Shown piece after piece: positions 12,913 through 26,194 of a stretch of 64,000 bases of DNA. The stretch spans positions 4,324,644 to 4,388,643 of the forward strand of contig NC_059278.1 in the NCBI RefSeq assembly GCF_017591435.1. Direction: 5' to 3'. A model generated the notes under the pieces. The model was given only the letters and a program-made list of their open reading frames with translations, ran no database searches and was not told where the DNA came from. How positions within the stretch are numbered: the stretch's first letter is position 1; the number at the start of each line of letters is the position of its first letter. The stretch comes from Portunus trituberculatus (lineage: Eukaryota; Arthropoda; Malacostraca; Decapoda; Portunidae). Position numbers and translations under genes: made by a program.

Positions 12913-12914
<2 letters not shown>

Positions 12915-12951
<37 letters not shown>
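12915..12951. repeat. (TG)n microsatellite
   Basis: About 18 TG units directly upstream of the GGT-rich tract. Confidence 0.94.
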
Positions 12952-12954
<3 letters not shown>

Positions 12955-12974
12955 AGTTATCATTGTGGTTTTGG

Positions 12975-13160
12975 TAGAGATGGTGTTGTAAGGGGGATGG
13001 TGGTGCAGCTCGTAGTGGTGTTGGTGGTGATGTTCTTGATGGTGTAAGTGTCTGTGATGCTGTAAATGACGGAAAGGATGGCAGAGGAGATAATGAAGTT
13101 GGTGGTGGTAGTGGTGGTGATGGTGGTGGTGGTGATGGTGGTGGTGGTGGTTGTGGGAAA
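12975..13160. repeat. Degenerate (GGT)n tract
   Basis: GGT, GAT and GTT triplets dominate, most regular at 13098-13151. The His-rich minus-strand frame is a product of the repeat. Confidence 0.82.
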
Positions 13161-13492
13161 AGTAATGGTAACGATGAGGTGTTAAAGATTGTCCGAGGTG
13201 TTTTTGTTTACTGAAAAAAAAAATTGTATTCATAGTTAGTTACTCATTACACTTCTGCATTTATCTAGTCTATCACTCATTTTGGACATCCGGAAATGAT
13301 AAGAGCATCAATAGTTAGTGCATTAATTTACAAGATCATATTTCTAAATGTGGCACGAAGCTATTTAATTACAAAAAAATAGTATACGCTTTTTATGTGA
13401 GCCTCAGGAAGCACGTGCCTACTCATTTACAAAGGTCCAACTACCTCTTCGGACAGCCGTGTGCCCTTTTCCCTCAGAACAGCTTTAACTTA

Positions 13493-13587
13493 TTTGGGGG
13501 AGAAGATATGGAGAGAAGACGGAGGTGAGAGGGGCGGGGCACACGAAACCACGGGAGAGTGAGCAGCCAACGCGCACATATATACAT

Positions 13588-13622
<35 letters not shown>

Positions 13623-13717
13623 GGGGAGAAGGTATGGAAAGGAGAGGGAGAGACGTAGGTCTGAGGGGCGGGGTACACGAAAGCACAGGAGAGCGAACGC
13701 CCACGGGCACATATACG

Positions 13718-13766
<49 letters not shown>
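13493..13766. repeat. Two-copy tandem duplication carrying CA arrays
   Basis: Unit 1 (13493-13618) and unit 2 (13619-13766) both begin TTTGGGGGAGAAG, continue with AGGGGCGGGG and a GCACATATA word, and end in a CA array (13588-13616 and 13720-13766). The dinucleotide array was therefore copied with the unit, and the two arrays have since drifted in length. The Cys/Val-rich frames are translations of the arrays. Confidence 0.85.
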
Positions 13767-13767
<1 letters not shown>

Positions 13768-13805
13768 CAGGGAGAAAAGGCGTCTGTTGTGTCTTGTTTT
13801 CACAG

Positions 13806-13859
13806 CAGGCGGGCTGAACGAGACTTCATTCACGGCAGGCGGTCTGAACGAGACATTAA
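13806..13859. repeat. Short tandem duplication, about 28 bp
   Basis: GGCGGGCTGAACGAGAC and GGCGGTCTGAACGAGAC lie 28 bp apart, each followed by an ATTCAC word. Confidence 0.75.
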
Positions 13860-15040
13860 CATTCACCTTATTAAGCATTATTTGGGGCACTTTTGTGATT
13901 ATTCACCAGTTTTCCTGGTTAATGTTGTCTTTCCTTCATGTGTGAGTCAGGAAACACACTGGGCTAGGTGATTGTTCGTGCACAAACAGGGAGGGAGGCA
14001 GGGAAATGTCCGTTTCTGGTTTATATATACATATACGGACGTACACTGTTACATTCAGAGAAAGAAAGGCATCCACACCGCAAAACACTACGTATTTTAT
14101 CTTGCCGTACACTCCAACGAACACTTTGGAAATTGGCGCAGAGACATTGGGTTGAGGAACGTCCCGGTTCTTGGCGCCAGGATGACAACTGCCGAAAATA
14201 CGTTTTTTTTTTCATTTTGAAAATGACCCCTCGGGAAAACGAAGCTATACTGGATTGTCATATATATTACGACTTTGTAAAATTTTTAATTAACATCTGA
14301 AATGCAAAATCATTTCCAGCTTAAACAATAACAAAGAAAGCTCGAAGGAACGGTGTTTATTTTTACGAACGGGGTCACAAAAAACTCATAATATCGAGAT
14401 GGAAAACATAACCAGGCTGGATCATATTACATATTCTGAATGCGGAAAAATTATACGTTCCAGGTAAATAAAGGAAACAAGAATTGCTCGTCGTATAAAA
14501 GAAACACTATTTACCATTTCGGCAACATGATTATCTTGAAATTGAAAATACGAACAGTTAACTAGATATTATTGAACATCATTACTTGTGGCTCACTTCT
14601 TGTATCCTTTAAATCTTACATCAAGCAACAAAACAAACGTAGGTCTACAAATAATAAAATACGTAGTTTTTAAGTGTTTAATATGCTTTGTTTACGAGAC
14701 ACAAAACAAAAGCTAGACAAGATCTTATTCGATATCATGACTTGCATTATTCACATATCAATAAGTAACATACCAAAACAATGCAAATTCCACCAATAAA
14801 AGAGAAAAGAAATCGAGTCGAAACCAAAGTAGATGTTTTTCTCCATTCCGCTGCGCCACCATTTCCCGCTCCCATCCACCTCACACACCTCTCCCCTCCG
14901 CCTCCACCTCGTCCATCTCCTCCAGCACAGTGACCCTTTAAATCACCTGAAAACACCTGGAAAACTGTGAAAAGTGCTATAAAAAGTGCCAAGGGAAAGT
15001 GGTACTGTAGCGGAGCGGGCAGTAACTGAGCCGGGCACAA
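13860..15040. other. Unique AT-rich sequence, no gene recognised
   Basis: Short open frames at 13968-14300 overlap in several phases and resemble nothing I recognise. The sequence is AT-rich to about 14820, then C-rich. Confidence 0.5.
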
Positions 15041-15440
15041 AGGATATCAAGGAGCGAGGTGTTGTGGTATGTTGTGGTGATGTCTGGTGTGTTGTGGTGG
15101 TGTCTGGTCTGTTGTCGTGGTGTTTGGTGGTGTATGATGGTGTCTGGTGGTGTGTTGATACGTTGTGGTGTTTTGTGGTTTTGTCTGGTTTGTTGTGGTA
15201 TTGTCTGGAGGTTAGTGGTGGCGTGGTGTGGTGTGGCGTCGTATGGTATGGTATAGTATGGTGTCGCTTAGTGGAATGTGGTGGCATTTGGTGGTGTTAT
15301 CGTGATGTCTGGTGGTGTGTGCAGGTGCCTGGTGATAAATGGTGTGGTGTGGTGGTATGGTATGGTGTGGTGTGGTGGTGTGTGATGTTGCGTGGTATGG
15401 TCTGGTCTGGTGTAATGTGGTGGGGTGGGGTGTGGTGTTG
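15041..15440. repeat. Degenerate GGTGT/TGTGG tract, about 400 bp
   Basis: The plus strand consists largely of GTGGT, TGGTG and GTATGG words with almost no C. It reads as a decayed minisatellite with no stable period. Its Trp/Val/Cys-rich translations on the plus strand and Pro/His/Thr-rich translations on the minus strand are not proteins. Confidence 0.8.
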
Positions 15441-15469
15441 ACGCTACACTCCTAAAAGCTTTACTGCGG

Positions 15470-15492
15470 TGTGTGTGTGTGTGTGTGTGTGG
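15470..15492. repeat. Short (GT)n
   Basis: About 11 GT units just 3' of the GGTGT tract. Confidence 0.85.
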
Positions 15493-15559
15493 CGTCTATG
15501 AAATGAATCACAAGATTTATATGTAATTGGTGTTCAACATTTTGATGGCCTTTCTATAG

Positions 15560-15775
15560 TTCTGGTAACAGATTAACAATATTTCTGTATTCCTAACAGA
15601 AGCACCATTGAAAACCCTGTTAACATCTATTTGAAAGCTCTAATTCAAGCTACATGAGTTTAAGGTGGCGAGCTTGCGGTGAGAGTGACAGATGAACTAT
15701 ATGTCTGCATTATCAGCGGGAGAGACACACTTGACAACCTTGTTTATCATATTTGTGGTCGTGGTGAGAAAATAA
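15560..15775 (-). mobile_element. Family B MITE fragments, partly duplicated
   Basis: The block GTCTGCATTATCAGC..GGGAGAGACACAC (15707-15735) matches the equivalent block of 17609-17823. A second, more diverged version of the same block lies at 15570-15632 (TTTCTGTATTCCTAACAG, then CATTGAAAACCCTG). The terminal repeats are lost. The orientation follows the 17609 copy. Confidence 0.55.
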
Positions 15776-15808
15776 AGGATATGTGTATAAGAAAATGAGA
15801 TGTATTCG

Positions 15809-15812
<4 letters not shown>

Positions 15813-15880
<68 letters not shown>

Positions 15881-15887
15881 TGTGTGT
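15813..15887. repeat. (CT)n then (GT)n compound array
   Basis: A perfect CT array (15813-15877) followed by a short GTGTGTGT run. Confidence 0.95.
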
Positions 15888-16139
15888 TCATGCAATAGAA
15901 TATAATGGCAGAATAATAATGAATCACATTATAATGATAGCACACACATCATAATGATAGTACATACATTGGCAGATCAACAGGACATGACATATATTTT
16001 ACTTGTGTGTTGAGCCACTCTAATGAAGCACGGCATCAATGACAGTAAAGTATGAAGACAAGATTGCATGTAGTATTGAATGCCTTGATTTGTGTGTCAC
16101 TTTTCACTTCCTGTGTGGATTGTGCTCATAGATTATTAC

Positions 16140-16335
<196 letters not shown>

Positions 16336-16475
16336 AAAGCGTTACCTCCCCATGTCCCTCGAGGTATTGTTGAGTTAGCTCTGTGTTATGCCTCCGGTCC
16401 CACCCCAACAGCAGCTTGATGGCCTATCGATCCTGAAGCAGCTGTTTGCATCTCTATGTTACACTGCACCATCTG

Positions 16476-17289
<814 letters not shown>

Positions 17290-17608
17290 ACTGCGCACCT
17301 GAATACTGTCGTACCACATCACATTGGCGGATGAAATCTTGTTATGCCATCTCATTACACCAGAATCTATATTAAGTCATAACACTCACAGCGCCTCGTT
17401 ACACCCGTGCCAAAACACACCCTACCGTGAATCAAGACCAAACAGATCTATACCACTCCTGTATAACATCGGGAATTAGTCCAGGGAAATCTGTCACTCT
17501 GGATAACGTAAACACAATTTTTATACGGTGATTTGCTTAAGTTACTATCGATTTGGCCATTAGTCTCATTTAACGACTGCATGCATCCCCTACCATGCTC
17601 ATCCTGTC

Positions 17609-17823
17609 TCGTATTCTCAAACACTTTTGTGCTTCACCTCCACTATCTAAAAAGGCTTTATTTAGATTTACACGAGTTCTTTAAGGTGTTTTCACGGTTC
17701 CAGAGGCAGAGTGACAAGATTTCTGCATTATTAACTGGAGAAACACTCTTGAAAATCTCGCTAATCATCTCTGTGGCCTTGGAAAACGGTCATGGTGAAA
17801 GAGCAGAGCGTTTCTGAATACGG
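17609..17823 (-). mobile_element. MITE (family B), intact empty-site copy
   Basis: The ends are CGTATTCTCAAACACTTTTG on the left and GAGCGTTTCTGAATACGG on the right, imperfect inverted repeats about 215 bp apart. Relative to the 11127 copy it is inverted. Read on the minus strand it has GAAAACACCTTAAAGAACTCG, cut here by one base to GAAAACACCTTAAAGAACTC, which is the uninterrupted version of the TTAA where the copy at 4556-4984 carries an insert. Confidence 0.82.
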
Positions 17824-17968
17824 ACCTCTGTTCCAGTCTTGCCACTGCTCCATCTCTCCTCATTCCCCTTCATGATAAGGTTTGAATATTTCTGTACGCA
17901 ATATTGACCTGTTGCATTTTTTACTTTTTTATTCTTTCATCTTTTTTTTCATACTTCAGTCACCTAGG

Positions 17969-17971
<3 letters not shown>

Positions 17972-18029
<58 letters not shown>
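17972..18029. repeat. (TC)n microsatellite
   Basis: A perfect TC array of about 29 units. Confidence 0.96.
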
Positions 18030-18032
<3 letters not shown>

Positions 18033-18125
18033 CCCATCTGTTTTAATGGTCCACTTAGGTGTTTTATAACGGGCCTAGCTTTGTTTTACCTTTCATAATT
18101 GACTGGCTATATATATTACCCTTAT

Positions 18126-18210
<85 letters not shown>
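18126..18210. repeat. Compound (CA)n-(CT)n array
   Basis: About 14 CA units switch directly to about 28 CT units near 18154. Confidence 0.96.
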
Positions 18211-18215
<5 letters not shown>

Positions 18216-18838
18216 TGAATCACGCAGCAGCAAAATGAAATACTTTCCGTAGCAATCCCTGTTTCTCCCAGTCCCAGGTCCCAGAATTGGTGGGCGTATC
18301 CCTCCATATCTATTTGTCTATATTTGCTGGCGTCCAATAGCGGCGTGAACAGCTACATTGATTTCTCCTCCCCGTTAAGTGAGAGGGGAGGTATAATCAG
18401 TGCTGCTACTCACCACTCTTCCAGGTATTGTGTTACCCTTTTCATTACAGGGAACAGGTAATTATGTACTTGCCTAAATGATTACCTGTACGAGGGTTGT
18501 TCGGCTGGTCAAGTGTATGTTATAAGGGTCCTAAATTGTGAAGGAATGTGGTAGTTTTGTTCCTGTGCTTTTGTGTGTGCTTGCTTTATATTTCTGACAT
18601 GTTTGCCGTCCTCCGCCTGCCAGGTAAAGATATGTACGGTCTGCTGTGCTTTCGTGTGGGAAATTTAAGAGAGCGAACATTCCTGCATTTTAATCCTCTC
18701 CTTTCTTTTTTTGCATTCCTTGAAAATTGTTTACTTTTTTGGGGTGCATGGGCAGTCAGACAGATTAACAATAATGCAGAAAATAGAGAATAAACAAGGG
18801 CAAAAAAGATAACAGAAAGATAGGAAAATGAACAAGAT
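18211..18838. other. Unique sequence, no gene recognised
   Basis: An 81-codon plus frame (18548-18793) has no recognisable domain. No repeat was seen. Confidence 0.45.

Positions 18839-18839
<1 letters not shown>

Positions 18840-18924
<85 letters not shown>
18840..18924. repeat. (CA)n microsatellite
   Basis: A perfect CA array of about 42 units. Confidence 0.97.
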
Positions 18925-18927
<3 letters not shown>

Positions 18928-20080
18928 ATAGGTACATGTACATACACTACACTCTCACCAACCCCATCAGTGTGAGGGACGGCGGAAGGTCACGCGAGTT
19001 GGTCTGGTCACGGTCATCAGGAAGCCCGACACGTGATGGCCACCACACTCATCACAGTACCTATGGGGCTGTCCGCTTGACGCCGCGTATGCCGAGAGGT
19101 GAAGGGCGTGCCGTAACTCAGTGTTTGCTCCGTGGTGATACAGTGGCCGCAGTGAGTCAGAAGTCACATAGGCATTATTACGATTCCTCATGGGAGCTTT
19201 TCGTGTCTTGGTTGAGTTAAACGTGCTGTCGCTCCGTTATTAATGCTGCGCCGGCTATATTATTAATCCAAACACCTGTCCAGTTGGAAAAGTCTGATGA
19301 CTGATGACTATGTAAATAAGGCAAGCATGATCACAGCGTGCGTGAAGTGAGGGATAGCCTAATATTCTAGCCAAGGCTTGCTAGTCATTTTTCCTCAAGA
19401 GACTCGTATACATACCCTGAAAAATGTCCAGTGAATGCTGCCTTAATTAGCAGACTGACTGTTTAAACGATACTATATATCTTCTTGTTACATCTATGTG
19501 ATACCACGCGGCATTTTTGTGCAATGATGTATGGAAAAGAATTACGTTTTCATGGTATATCATTATTATTATTTCTTTTTAGTACATTGGAAAGTAAATA
19601 TTGCCTTAACAAGACCATGAATCAAACTGCACATCGTGATCACAGCGGCGCGTCACCCACTATGGTAGTGAGTTGTCGTGGAGTGCACAAGTTCACTGTT
19701 TATGGACACAGCTGAGAGGAGTGGAACCAGACGCTAGTCACAGAAGGGCCTCGGGGCGTCACAGGGTAGCGGAGCTGGGACACAAAGGGACGATCGCTGT
19801 CACGTCTGCTGGGGAGAAGTGGATGTCATCTTTTCTTTACCGTGACGTCATAAATGCATGAGTCACTGAGCATTTTATTTATGGAAAAGTGCGCACGTCA
19901 TGGTATGCGGGCGGTGGGCGCTTTAAAGGTTAGTGTGGAAGGTGGCCAAGTAGGTCACTGTTACTCTGTTACTTGCGCGGGGTCTCATTGATTTCCCTTA
20001 TTAGATATTCACTTTAAGACGAAACTAAAACGTATTTCCGGCCTTTGCATTATTTCCCCGAGCTTAATTTCTGGGTCCGC
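18925..20080. other. Unique sequence, GC-richer 18960-19160, no gene recognised
   Basis: The stretch 18960-19160 is GC-rich and open in more than one frame but unrecognised. The rest is mixed unique DNA. Confidence 0.4.
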
Positions 20081-20083
20081 GTT

Positions 20084-20162
20084 AAGAGGAGGGAGGGAGG
20101 GAAAGGGCGGGCGGGAGAAAAGCAGGCATGCAGGGAAGGAGGGAGGGAGGGAGGGAGGGATT
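20084..20162. repeat. (GGGA)n-like purine tract
   Basis: GGGAGGGAGG blocks (20087-20100 and 20139-20160) separated by G-rich sequence. Four or more G-runs at close spacing make G-quadruplex formation possible. Confidence 0.8.
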
Positions 20163-20449
20163 AGGGGTATCTTCATCCTTCTCACGTGCCCTTCCTCATC
20201 TGTCTTCATCAGTGCAACCGCCCCCTCGACTCACCTGCCGTAATGACAGATGGGATTAGTGTCATTTTGCTGCTGCAGCTTTATGGGTTTCATATTTCCT
20301 CGTGACTCGCTTCATACGGAAACATGTTGTTCATTAGTAAATTGATGAGCGAAATGGAAATTAAGGGAAACGGAAAAGAGAAAGCAGAAAAAAAAAAAAA
20401 CTGAGCCTTGGTGTCTATTATTCTTATTATTACTGCTACTGGTGGTACT

Positions 20450-20513
20450 GGTGCTATTACTATCACTGCTGCTTCTGTTACTACTACTACTACTGCTACT
20501 ACTACTACTACTG

Positions 20514-20584
<71 letters not shown>

Positions 20585-20609
20585 GCTGCTACTACTACTG
20601 CTGCTGCTG

Positions 20610-20652
<43 letters not shown>

Positions 20653-20716
20653 CATTACCGGAATCATTACTTCTGTACCCACCACCACCACCACCACCAC
20701 CAGCACCACCACCAGC
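20450..20716. repeat. (CTA)n with GCT interruptions, then (CCA)n
   Basis: A TAC/CTA array of about 180 bp contains scattered CTG units. It is followed after a short gap by about 10 CCA units (20680-20710). The Leu, Thr and Val runs in open frames come from this array. Confidence 0.94.
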
Positions 20717-20774
20717 ACACTTACACTACCAATCACCATAACCATTACACCCTCAGCTGGTACGTACCACTGAT

Positions 20775-22000
20775 TTAGAGGCGCAATTCCATACTCGATA
20801 CTTCTTTTCGTTTTGATTAGATGAAATGAGTTTAAGTGATTCCTCTCCCTCATTATCTGGATGTTATCGCTGAGGTATGATAACAACACACAGTTCTTAC
20901 TCAACGCAACACTTCTCTGAACGGAACACAAAAGAACATAAAAAAGTGAAAGGAAGAAGAATTAGTAACAGACCTTTCGGACATTAAGAAGCTGTTTGTG
21001 ATGAGCTTTGGTATCGATTGCAAGATGGCAAAGGAAAATTTAAAAGAATGTGTCCTCTTATTTAAAAAAAATTTACATCACTTTAAGTTAATTTGAGGAA
21101 TGCATGTTTAAAGAACGTGGAACAATGTTAATAGTTTAGATAATACAATTTCTCTTGACTCGAAGAAAACATGAATTTCTTCACATTTTAATTGGCTACT
21201 GGAATTTGTCATCTTGTTTATTCTCCATTTCTCTCTGTGTTGTTTTTTTCCTTTGGATTTATTCATATTAACTCCGTTTTATTTTCATCCTACATTTACG
21301 AATTATGTCTTCATATATTAGATTTTATCATTTACATTGAGTTTGTATCTTTCAATTGGTCATTATATTTATTCCTCTAGCGAAATGTTTGTTTTTCATT
21401 ATTATTTTTGCCAATTTAGTTTCAGGTCATTTCGTCTTTGTTTCACAGGCAACTCGCTCTCTCAGTGCACTTAACCGTATAGTTTGTCTCGCAATATTCC
21501 TTACTTCTCCTCCTGTACATTTATTTCCCCATTTGGTTCCACAGATGGTCCTGCGCCTCCAGCTTACCTGTCCCTATGTTTTCCTTGCACATCCCGCCAG
21601 TTGCTCTCCAGTTTCCCATTATTTATCTTATCTTCCTCATATTTCCGGATCTTTTTCCTGCAAACCTCCCTAACCCTCATTTTTCTTTTCTAGTCTCTTC
21701 ATTTTTCTCTTTCCTCTCCATGCCCCCATTAAGTTTATCTGCATTATTTATCTTCCACTTTCCCTCTTGGCTCTTAAAGTCATTCGCTTCTCATTTTCCT
21801 TCTTCTAAGTTCTCCTGGAAAGCGGAGGGAGCACTACTCTTACCTTCCCTGAGTCGGACACAGATGAGCAAGGATCGATTCCTCCTCCACCTCAGCGCTG
21901 CCGCCTCCCACCTGACGGAGAGCCGGGGAGGTGGGGGGGAAGGGGAGGCACAGGCAGGCGAGAGGGGCTGGTGTTGATTGTTGATGCTGTGATGATACCG
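20775..22000. other. Unique sequence, T/C-rich 21200-21820, no gene recognised
   Basis: AT-rich to about 21200, then strongly T/C-biased to 21820. Hydrophobic open frames (133 codons at 21576-21977) follow from the pyrimidine bias. I recognise no domain. Confidence 0.5.
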
Positions 22001-22002
22001 TG

Positions 22003-22034
<32 letters not shown>

Positions 22035-22318
22035 GGTGGTGGTGGTGGTGGTGGTGGTGGCGGTGATGATAATGCTGATGGTGTTGTGAGTGATTTTATT
22101 ACTGTGATAATTTCGGGCTAGTGTTGTTTTTGTTAGTCTTGCTGGTGGTGGTGATTGTGGTGATGATGGTGATGTTGTTGTTGTTGGTGGTGTTTGGTGG
22201 TGATGTTGCTGGTGTTGGTGATGATGGTGGTGATGCTGGTGTTGTTAAATATGATGTAGGTGAGGTGTGTTGTTGTTGTTGTTGGTGTTGGTGGTGGTGG
22301 TGGTGGTGATGGTGCTAG
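22003..22318. repeat. (GTT)n/(GGT)n tract
   Basis: About 6 GTT units pass into about 14 GGT units (22018-22061). Degenerate GGT/GAT/GTT sequence continues to 22318. Confidence 0.88.
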
Positions 22319-22935
22319 CGTAGGTGTGGTATTTGAAAGTTTTATTCCATTATCCATTATTGCTGCTGTGCACTGCTGAAATATCTGTTATGCGGTGTTG
22401 ATATTCCTGCAGCTGTTAGTTCAATGTTAACCTCACTTAGCTGTCGTGTTCCTGAGCCGTCTTACTTGCGATTGCCTGATGTGACTTCCAATACATCCAA
22501 GGCTACGTCACTCATACTCCTGCCATTCCCTGTGACTCCCTCATCGACACACACATCAGTATTGCTCCTTTCACAAACCCCGGTCTTTTGCCGCCTTGAC
22601 ACGCTACTTTCCTGCTTTGACTTGTTTTATGTGTATTGGTCTGGTCATGTGCGTTGCGTGTGTGTTTGCTCTCCCAATGTATTATGTAAATTAAGACGCG
22701 ACATGGTGCTGAAAAATTAAACCTGCTTGTTGCTGTTACGATGTATCCTGTTTTGTGCTGCTGCTGCTCTCCGGTCACGTGGCTGCGCCCTTCACTTCGA
22801 CTTCGGGATGTGTGCGTGCGTGTATCAGTGTGAATTAATGCAGCCCGGCGCCGTAACTTCTTCCCCTTATCACTGGGTAGCGTGTTGATGATGATTGCTG
22901 CCGCCTGTCATAGTCTCTTTAGTAATTTATATGTG

Positions 22936-23086
<151 letters not shown>

Positions 23087-23114
23087 ATTTTTATTATTAT
23101 TTCTTCCTTATTTC

Positions 23115-23251
<137 letters not shown>

Positions 23252-23838
23252 CGTTCGTCTTTCACACGTCCTCATCCCATTCAGGTCTCCTCTACCTTCC
23301 CAAAAGATACAGACAGACCACAATGTGTGTCACCAAGGATCCCTTCCGGCGCGCTTTCAATGTAACACGAAGGGAAGGGAGGGAAGGAGGCGTAGCTGTA
23401 TAGAGACGGTGAGCCCCTGCCTTCTAGTGTATGGGTAAACAAAAAGTATTGGGAAAAATACCCTAGGAAGAGTTATGAAATATTCAGGTGAGGTATGGAT
23501 TAGAGAGGGAAAATGAATTAAGGGTCTGGTATAGAGAAGAATGTAGGTTGATACTTGTCGCTGTAAAAAGAATTAAGGAAAATTGTGAATTGAGAATGTG
23601 GGATTAAACTCGTGATTGGGAAAGCAGAATACGAGTGAATGAATGAATATTATGGGATGTGCCGCGCGGATAGATAAATTCGTCGCGGGAGAAATGATGG
23701 GGGAAGGAAAATACCTCTGAATATTAGAGGCGAGGAGAGCGAGAGGAGAAGAGGAGCACGGTAAAAGAAGGATGATTGGGAGATGCTGCAACTCAATATA
23801 CCGAGACAAAAATAATTCCGTGAGAGCAAACCTGTCGC

Positions 23839-23840
<2 letters not shown>

Positions 23841-23931
<91 letters not shown>
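23841..23931. repeat. (CA)n microsatellite
   Basis: A perfect CA array of about 45 units. Confidence 0.97.
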
Positions 23932-23934
<3 letters not shown>

Positions 23935-24259
23935 GGAGGTGAAGAATACATCTGTAGGTTTGGAATGCTTCTCTCCAAAACATTCCCTGTCACATACACG
24001 CGTTCCTCAGTAAAGTTTTGTGTATGTATTCTTGGCGTAAGGTTGGGTTTGAAGGAATGTGAAACGTGCCAATCCGTGTAGTTATTACTGTGTTTGATAG
24101 AGCGTTGGAAGGAAAGCAGTCAAGGGATTACCATTATCAACGTGTAGCCAATTCTAGCAGTCTGTAGTAATTAATTCTGTAAATAGTTTTGTAAGGTAAA
24201 GTAAAGTGTTATTGATTGGTAATTTGACATAACAATATACAAATACCGAACATAACTTC

Positions 24260-24261
<2 letters not shown>

Positions 24262-24325
<64 letters not shown>
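24262..24325. repeat. (CA)n microsatellite
   Basis: A perfect CA array of about 32 units. Confidence 0.96.
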
Positions 24326-24326
<1 letters not shown>

Positions 24327-24440
24327 TATCTAAACACAAACAAGGACAGAGAAGGACAGAGACAGACACAGGCGGGTGCAGTTCTCCCTTGGGTCATCAG
24401 TGTCTAAAAGAAACTTTGCCATTATTACACATTTCCCTGA

Positions 24441-24443
<3 letters not shown>

Positions 24444-24538
<95 letters not shown>
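24444..24538. repeat. (TC)n microsatellite
   Basis: A TC array of about 47 units with one TTTC slip near the 3' end. Confidence 0.96.
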
Positions 24539-24654
24539 AGCACGTCATTTTTACCAGTCTTTTTAAAGTCCTTGCCTGCCTGACTGCCTGACAGCCGATA
24601 GTCCGTCTCCTTGCGTCTGTCTGGGTCTGTGTGCGGGCCTTTTTTTTTTTTTTT

Positions 24655-24831
<177 letters not shown>

Positions 24832-24919
24832 AGCTGCAGGCGCATGCGTGTGCACAAGTGTTTGTGTGGGCCACGAGTGTCATCGTGCCAAACTTTTCCT
24901 CTTCAACTCCAGTGAACAA

Positions 24920-25160
24920 CCTCCTCCTCCTCCTCCTCCTCCTCCTCCTCCTCCTCCTCCTCCTCCTCCTCCTCCTCCTCCTCCTCCTCCTCTCCTCCTC
25001 CTCCTCCTCCTCCTCCTCCTCCTCCTCCTCCTCCTCCTCCTCCTCCTCCTCCTCCTCCTCCAGTTTCTCCTCCTTCTCTTCCTGCTCCTCCCACTTCTCC
25101 TCCTCATCCTCCTCTTCCTTCTTTTCCACTTCCTCTTCTTGCTTCTCCTCCTGCACCAGG
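24920..25160. repeat. (CTC)n array with degenerate 3' flank
   Basis: About 47 CTC/TCC units (24920-25062) with one phase slip near 24992, which is why Leu, Ser and Pro runs change frame. Pyrimidine-rich decay continues past 25160 to about 25385. Confidence 0.95.
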
Positions 25161-25511
25161 GGAAGACGAACTTACCCGCTCTCCTTTCCTATCCTTCCTT
25201 CCCTCCTCCCTATCCTTACCTTCCTTCATTCCTCCACCTAGCCCTCCCTGCCTCTCTCCCCCCTTCCCTCTTTTCCTCCAGCCTGTGCCGCCTTTCGTCC
25301 TTCCTTTTTAGATTCTTTCTGCATCCGTTCACCGCCCCATATCCTTCTCCTCCATATTTTCTCCAATCATCTCTCCGCATTTCCTTTATCTCTGAAATAG
25401 GAACAGGTGAATAATTTGTTAGGTTTGCTGTTACTTAGTGTTCTTTGGCGTCCATGTAACTTCCTCTTAACTTGTTTTTCTCGCTTTTCCTACGATGGAC
25501 GTGTAGTTTGT

Positions 25512-25513
<2 letters not shown>

Positions 25514-25572
<59 letters not shown>
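25514..25572. repeat. (GA)n microsatellite
   Basis: A perfect GA array of about 29 units. Confidence 0.96.
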
Positions 25573-25575
<3 letters not shown>

Positions 25576-25744
25576 ATTATCAAGGGTGAGCCAATATTAT
25601 TTTTCTCTTGTGGAAAGCAAACATTCTCATAGATCCATCAATAACCCCTTACTATGTGCTCAGCCAGCCATTACTCCCTTGCCTTGCCTTCCTGTGTGTT
25701 CCTTACGTGTCCTCGCTGCAGGCTCGGGTCGCTGGAATGTTGGG

Positions 25745-26022
25745 AGTGGGTGGTGGCAGCGGCGATGGTGGTAGTGGTGGTGGTGATGGTGGTGGTGATG
25801 GTGATGGTGGTGGTGGTTGTGGGGTAGACAAAAGCATTACTAAATATGTGTTGGGTGAGTTTTGCTGAAAGGTCATTGTGGTTTTTGCAATGGCAGTGTT
25901 GTAAAGGTAAATATTTACGGTTTTCATGTGGGTGAGGGTGGTGGCGGTGGTGTGGTGTAAGCGAGAGGCATGGTGGTAGTGGTCGTGGTGGTGATGGTGG
26001 TGGTGGTGGTGGTGGTGGTGGT
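25745..26022. repeat. Two degenerate (GGT)n tracts
   Basis: GGT/GAT tracts at 25745-25822 and 25930-26022 are separated by about 100 bp of unique sequence. Both have a GCAAGCGAGAG- or GTAAGCGAGAG-like word nearby (25956-25968 and 26023-26034), which suggests local duplication. Confidence 0.8.
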
Positions 26023-26108
26023 GCAAGCGAGAGACAGGCTTGTGGTATTTGTTGTCATTAATTTATAAACCGCCAAATGCACGTTTGTAGTTGATAAGGC
26101 GGCCAGGG

Positions 26109-26109
<1 letters not shown>

Positions 26110-26190
<81 letters not shown>
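26110..26190. repeat. (CA)n microsatellite
   Basis: A perfect CA array of about 40 units. Confidence 0.97.
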
Positions 26191-26193
<3 letters not shown>

Positions 26194-26194
26194 C

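Noticed and set aside
20290..20931. 213-codon Val/Ala-rich minus frame
   Set aside because: It is a translation of the (CTA)n array. The Thr and Leu runs in the other phases are equally long.
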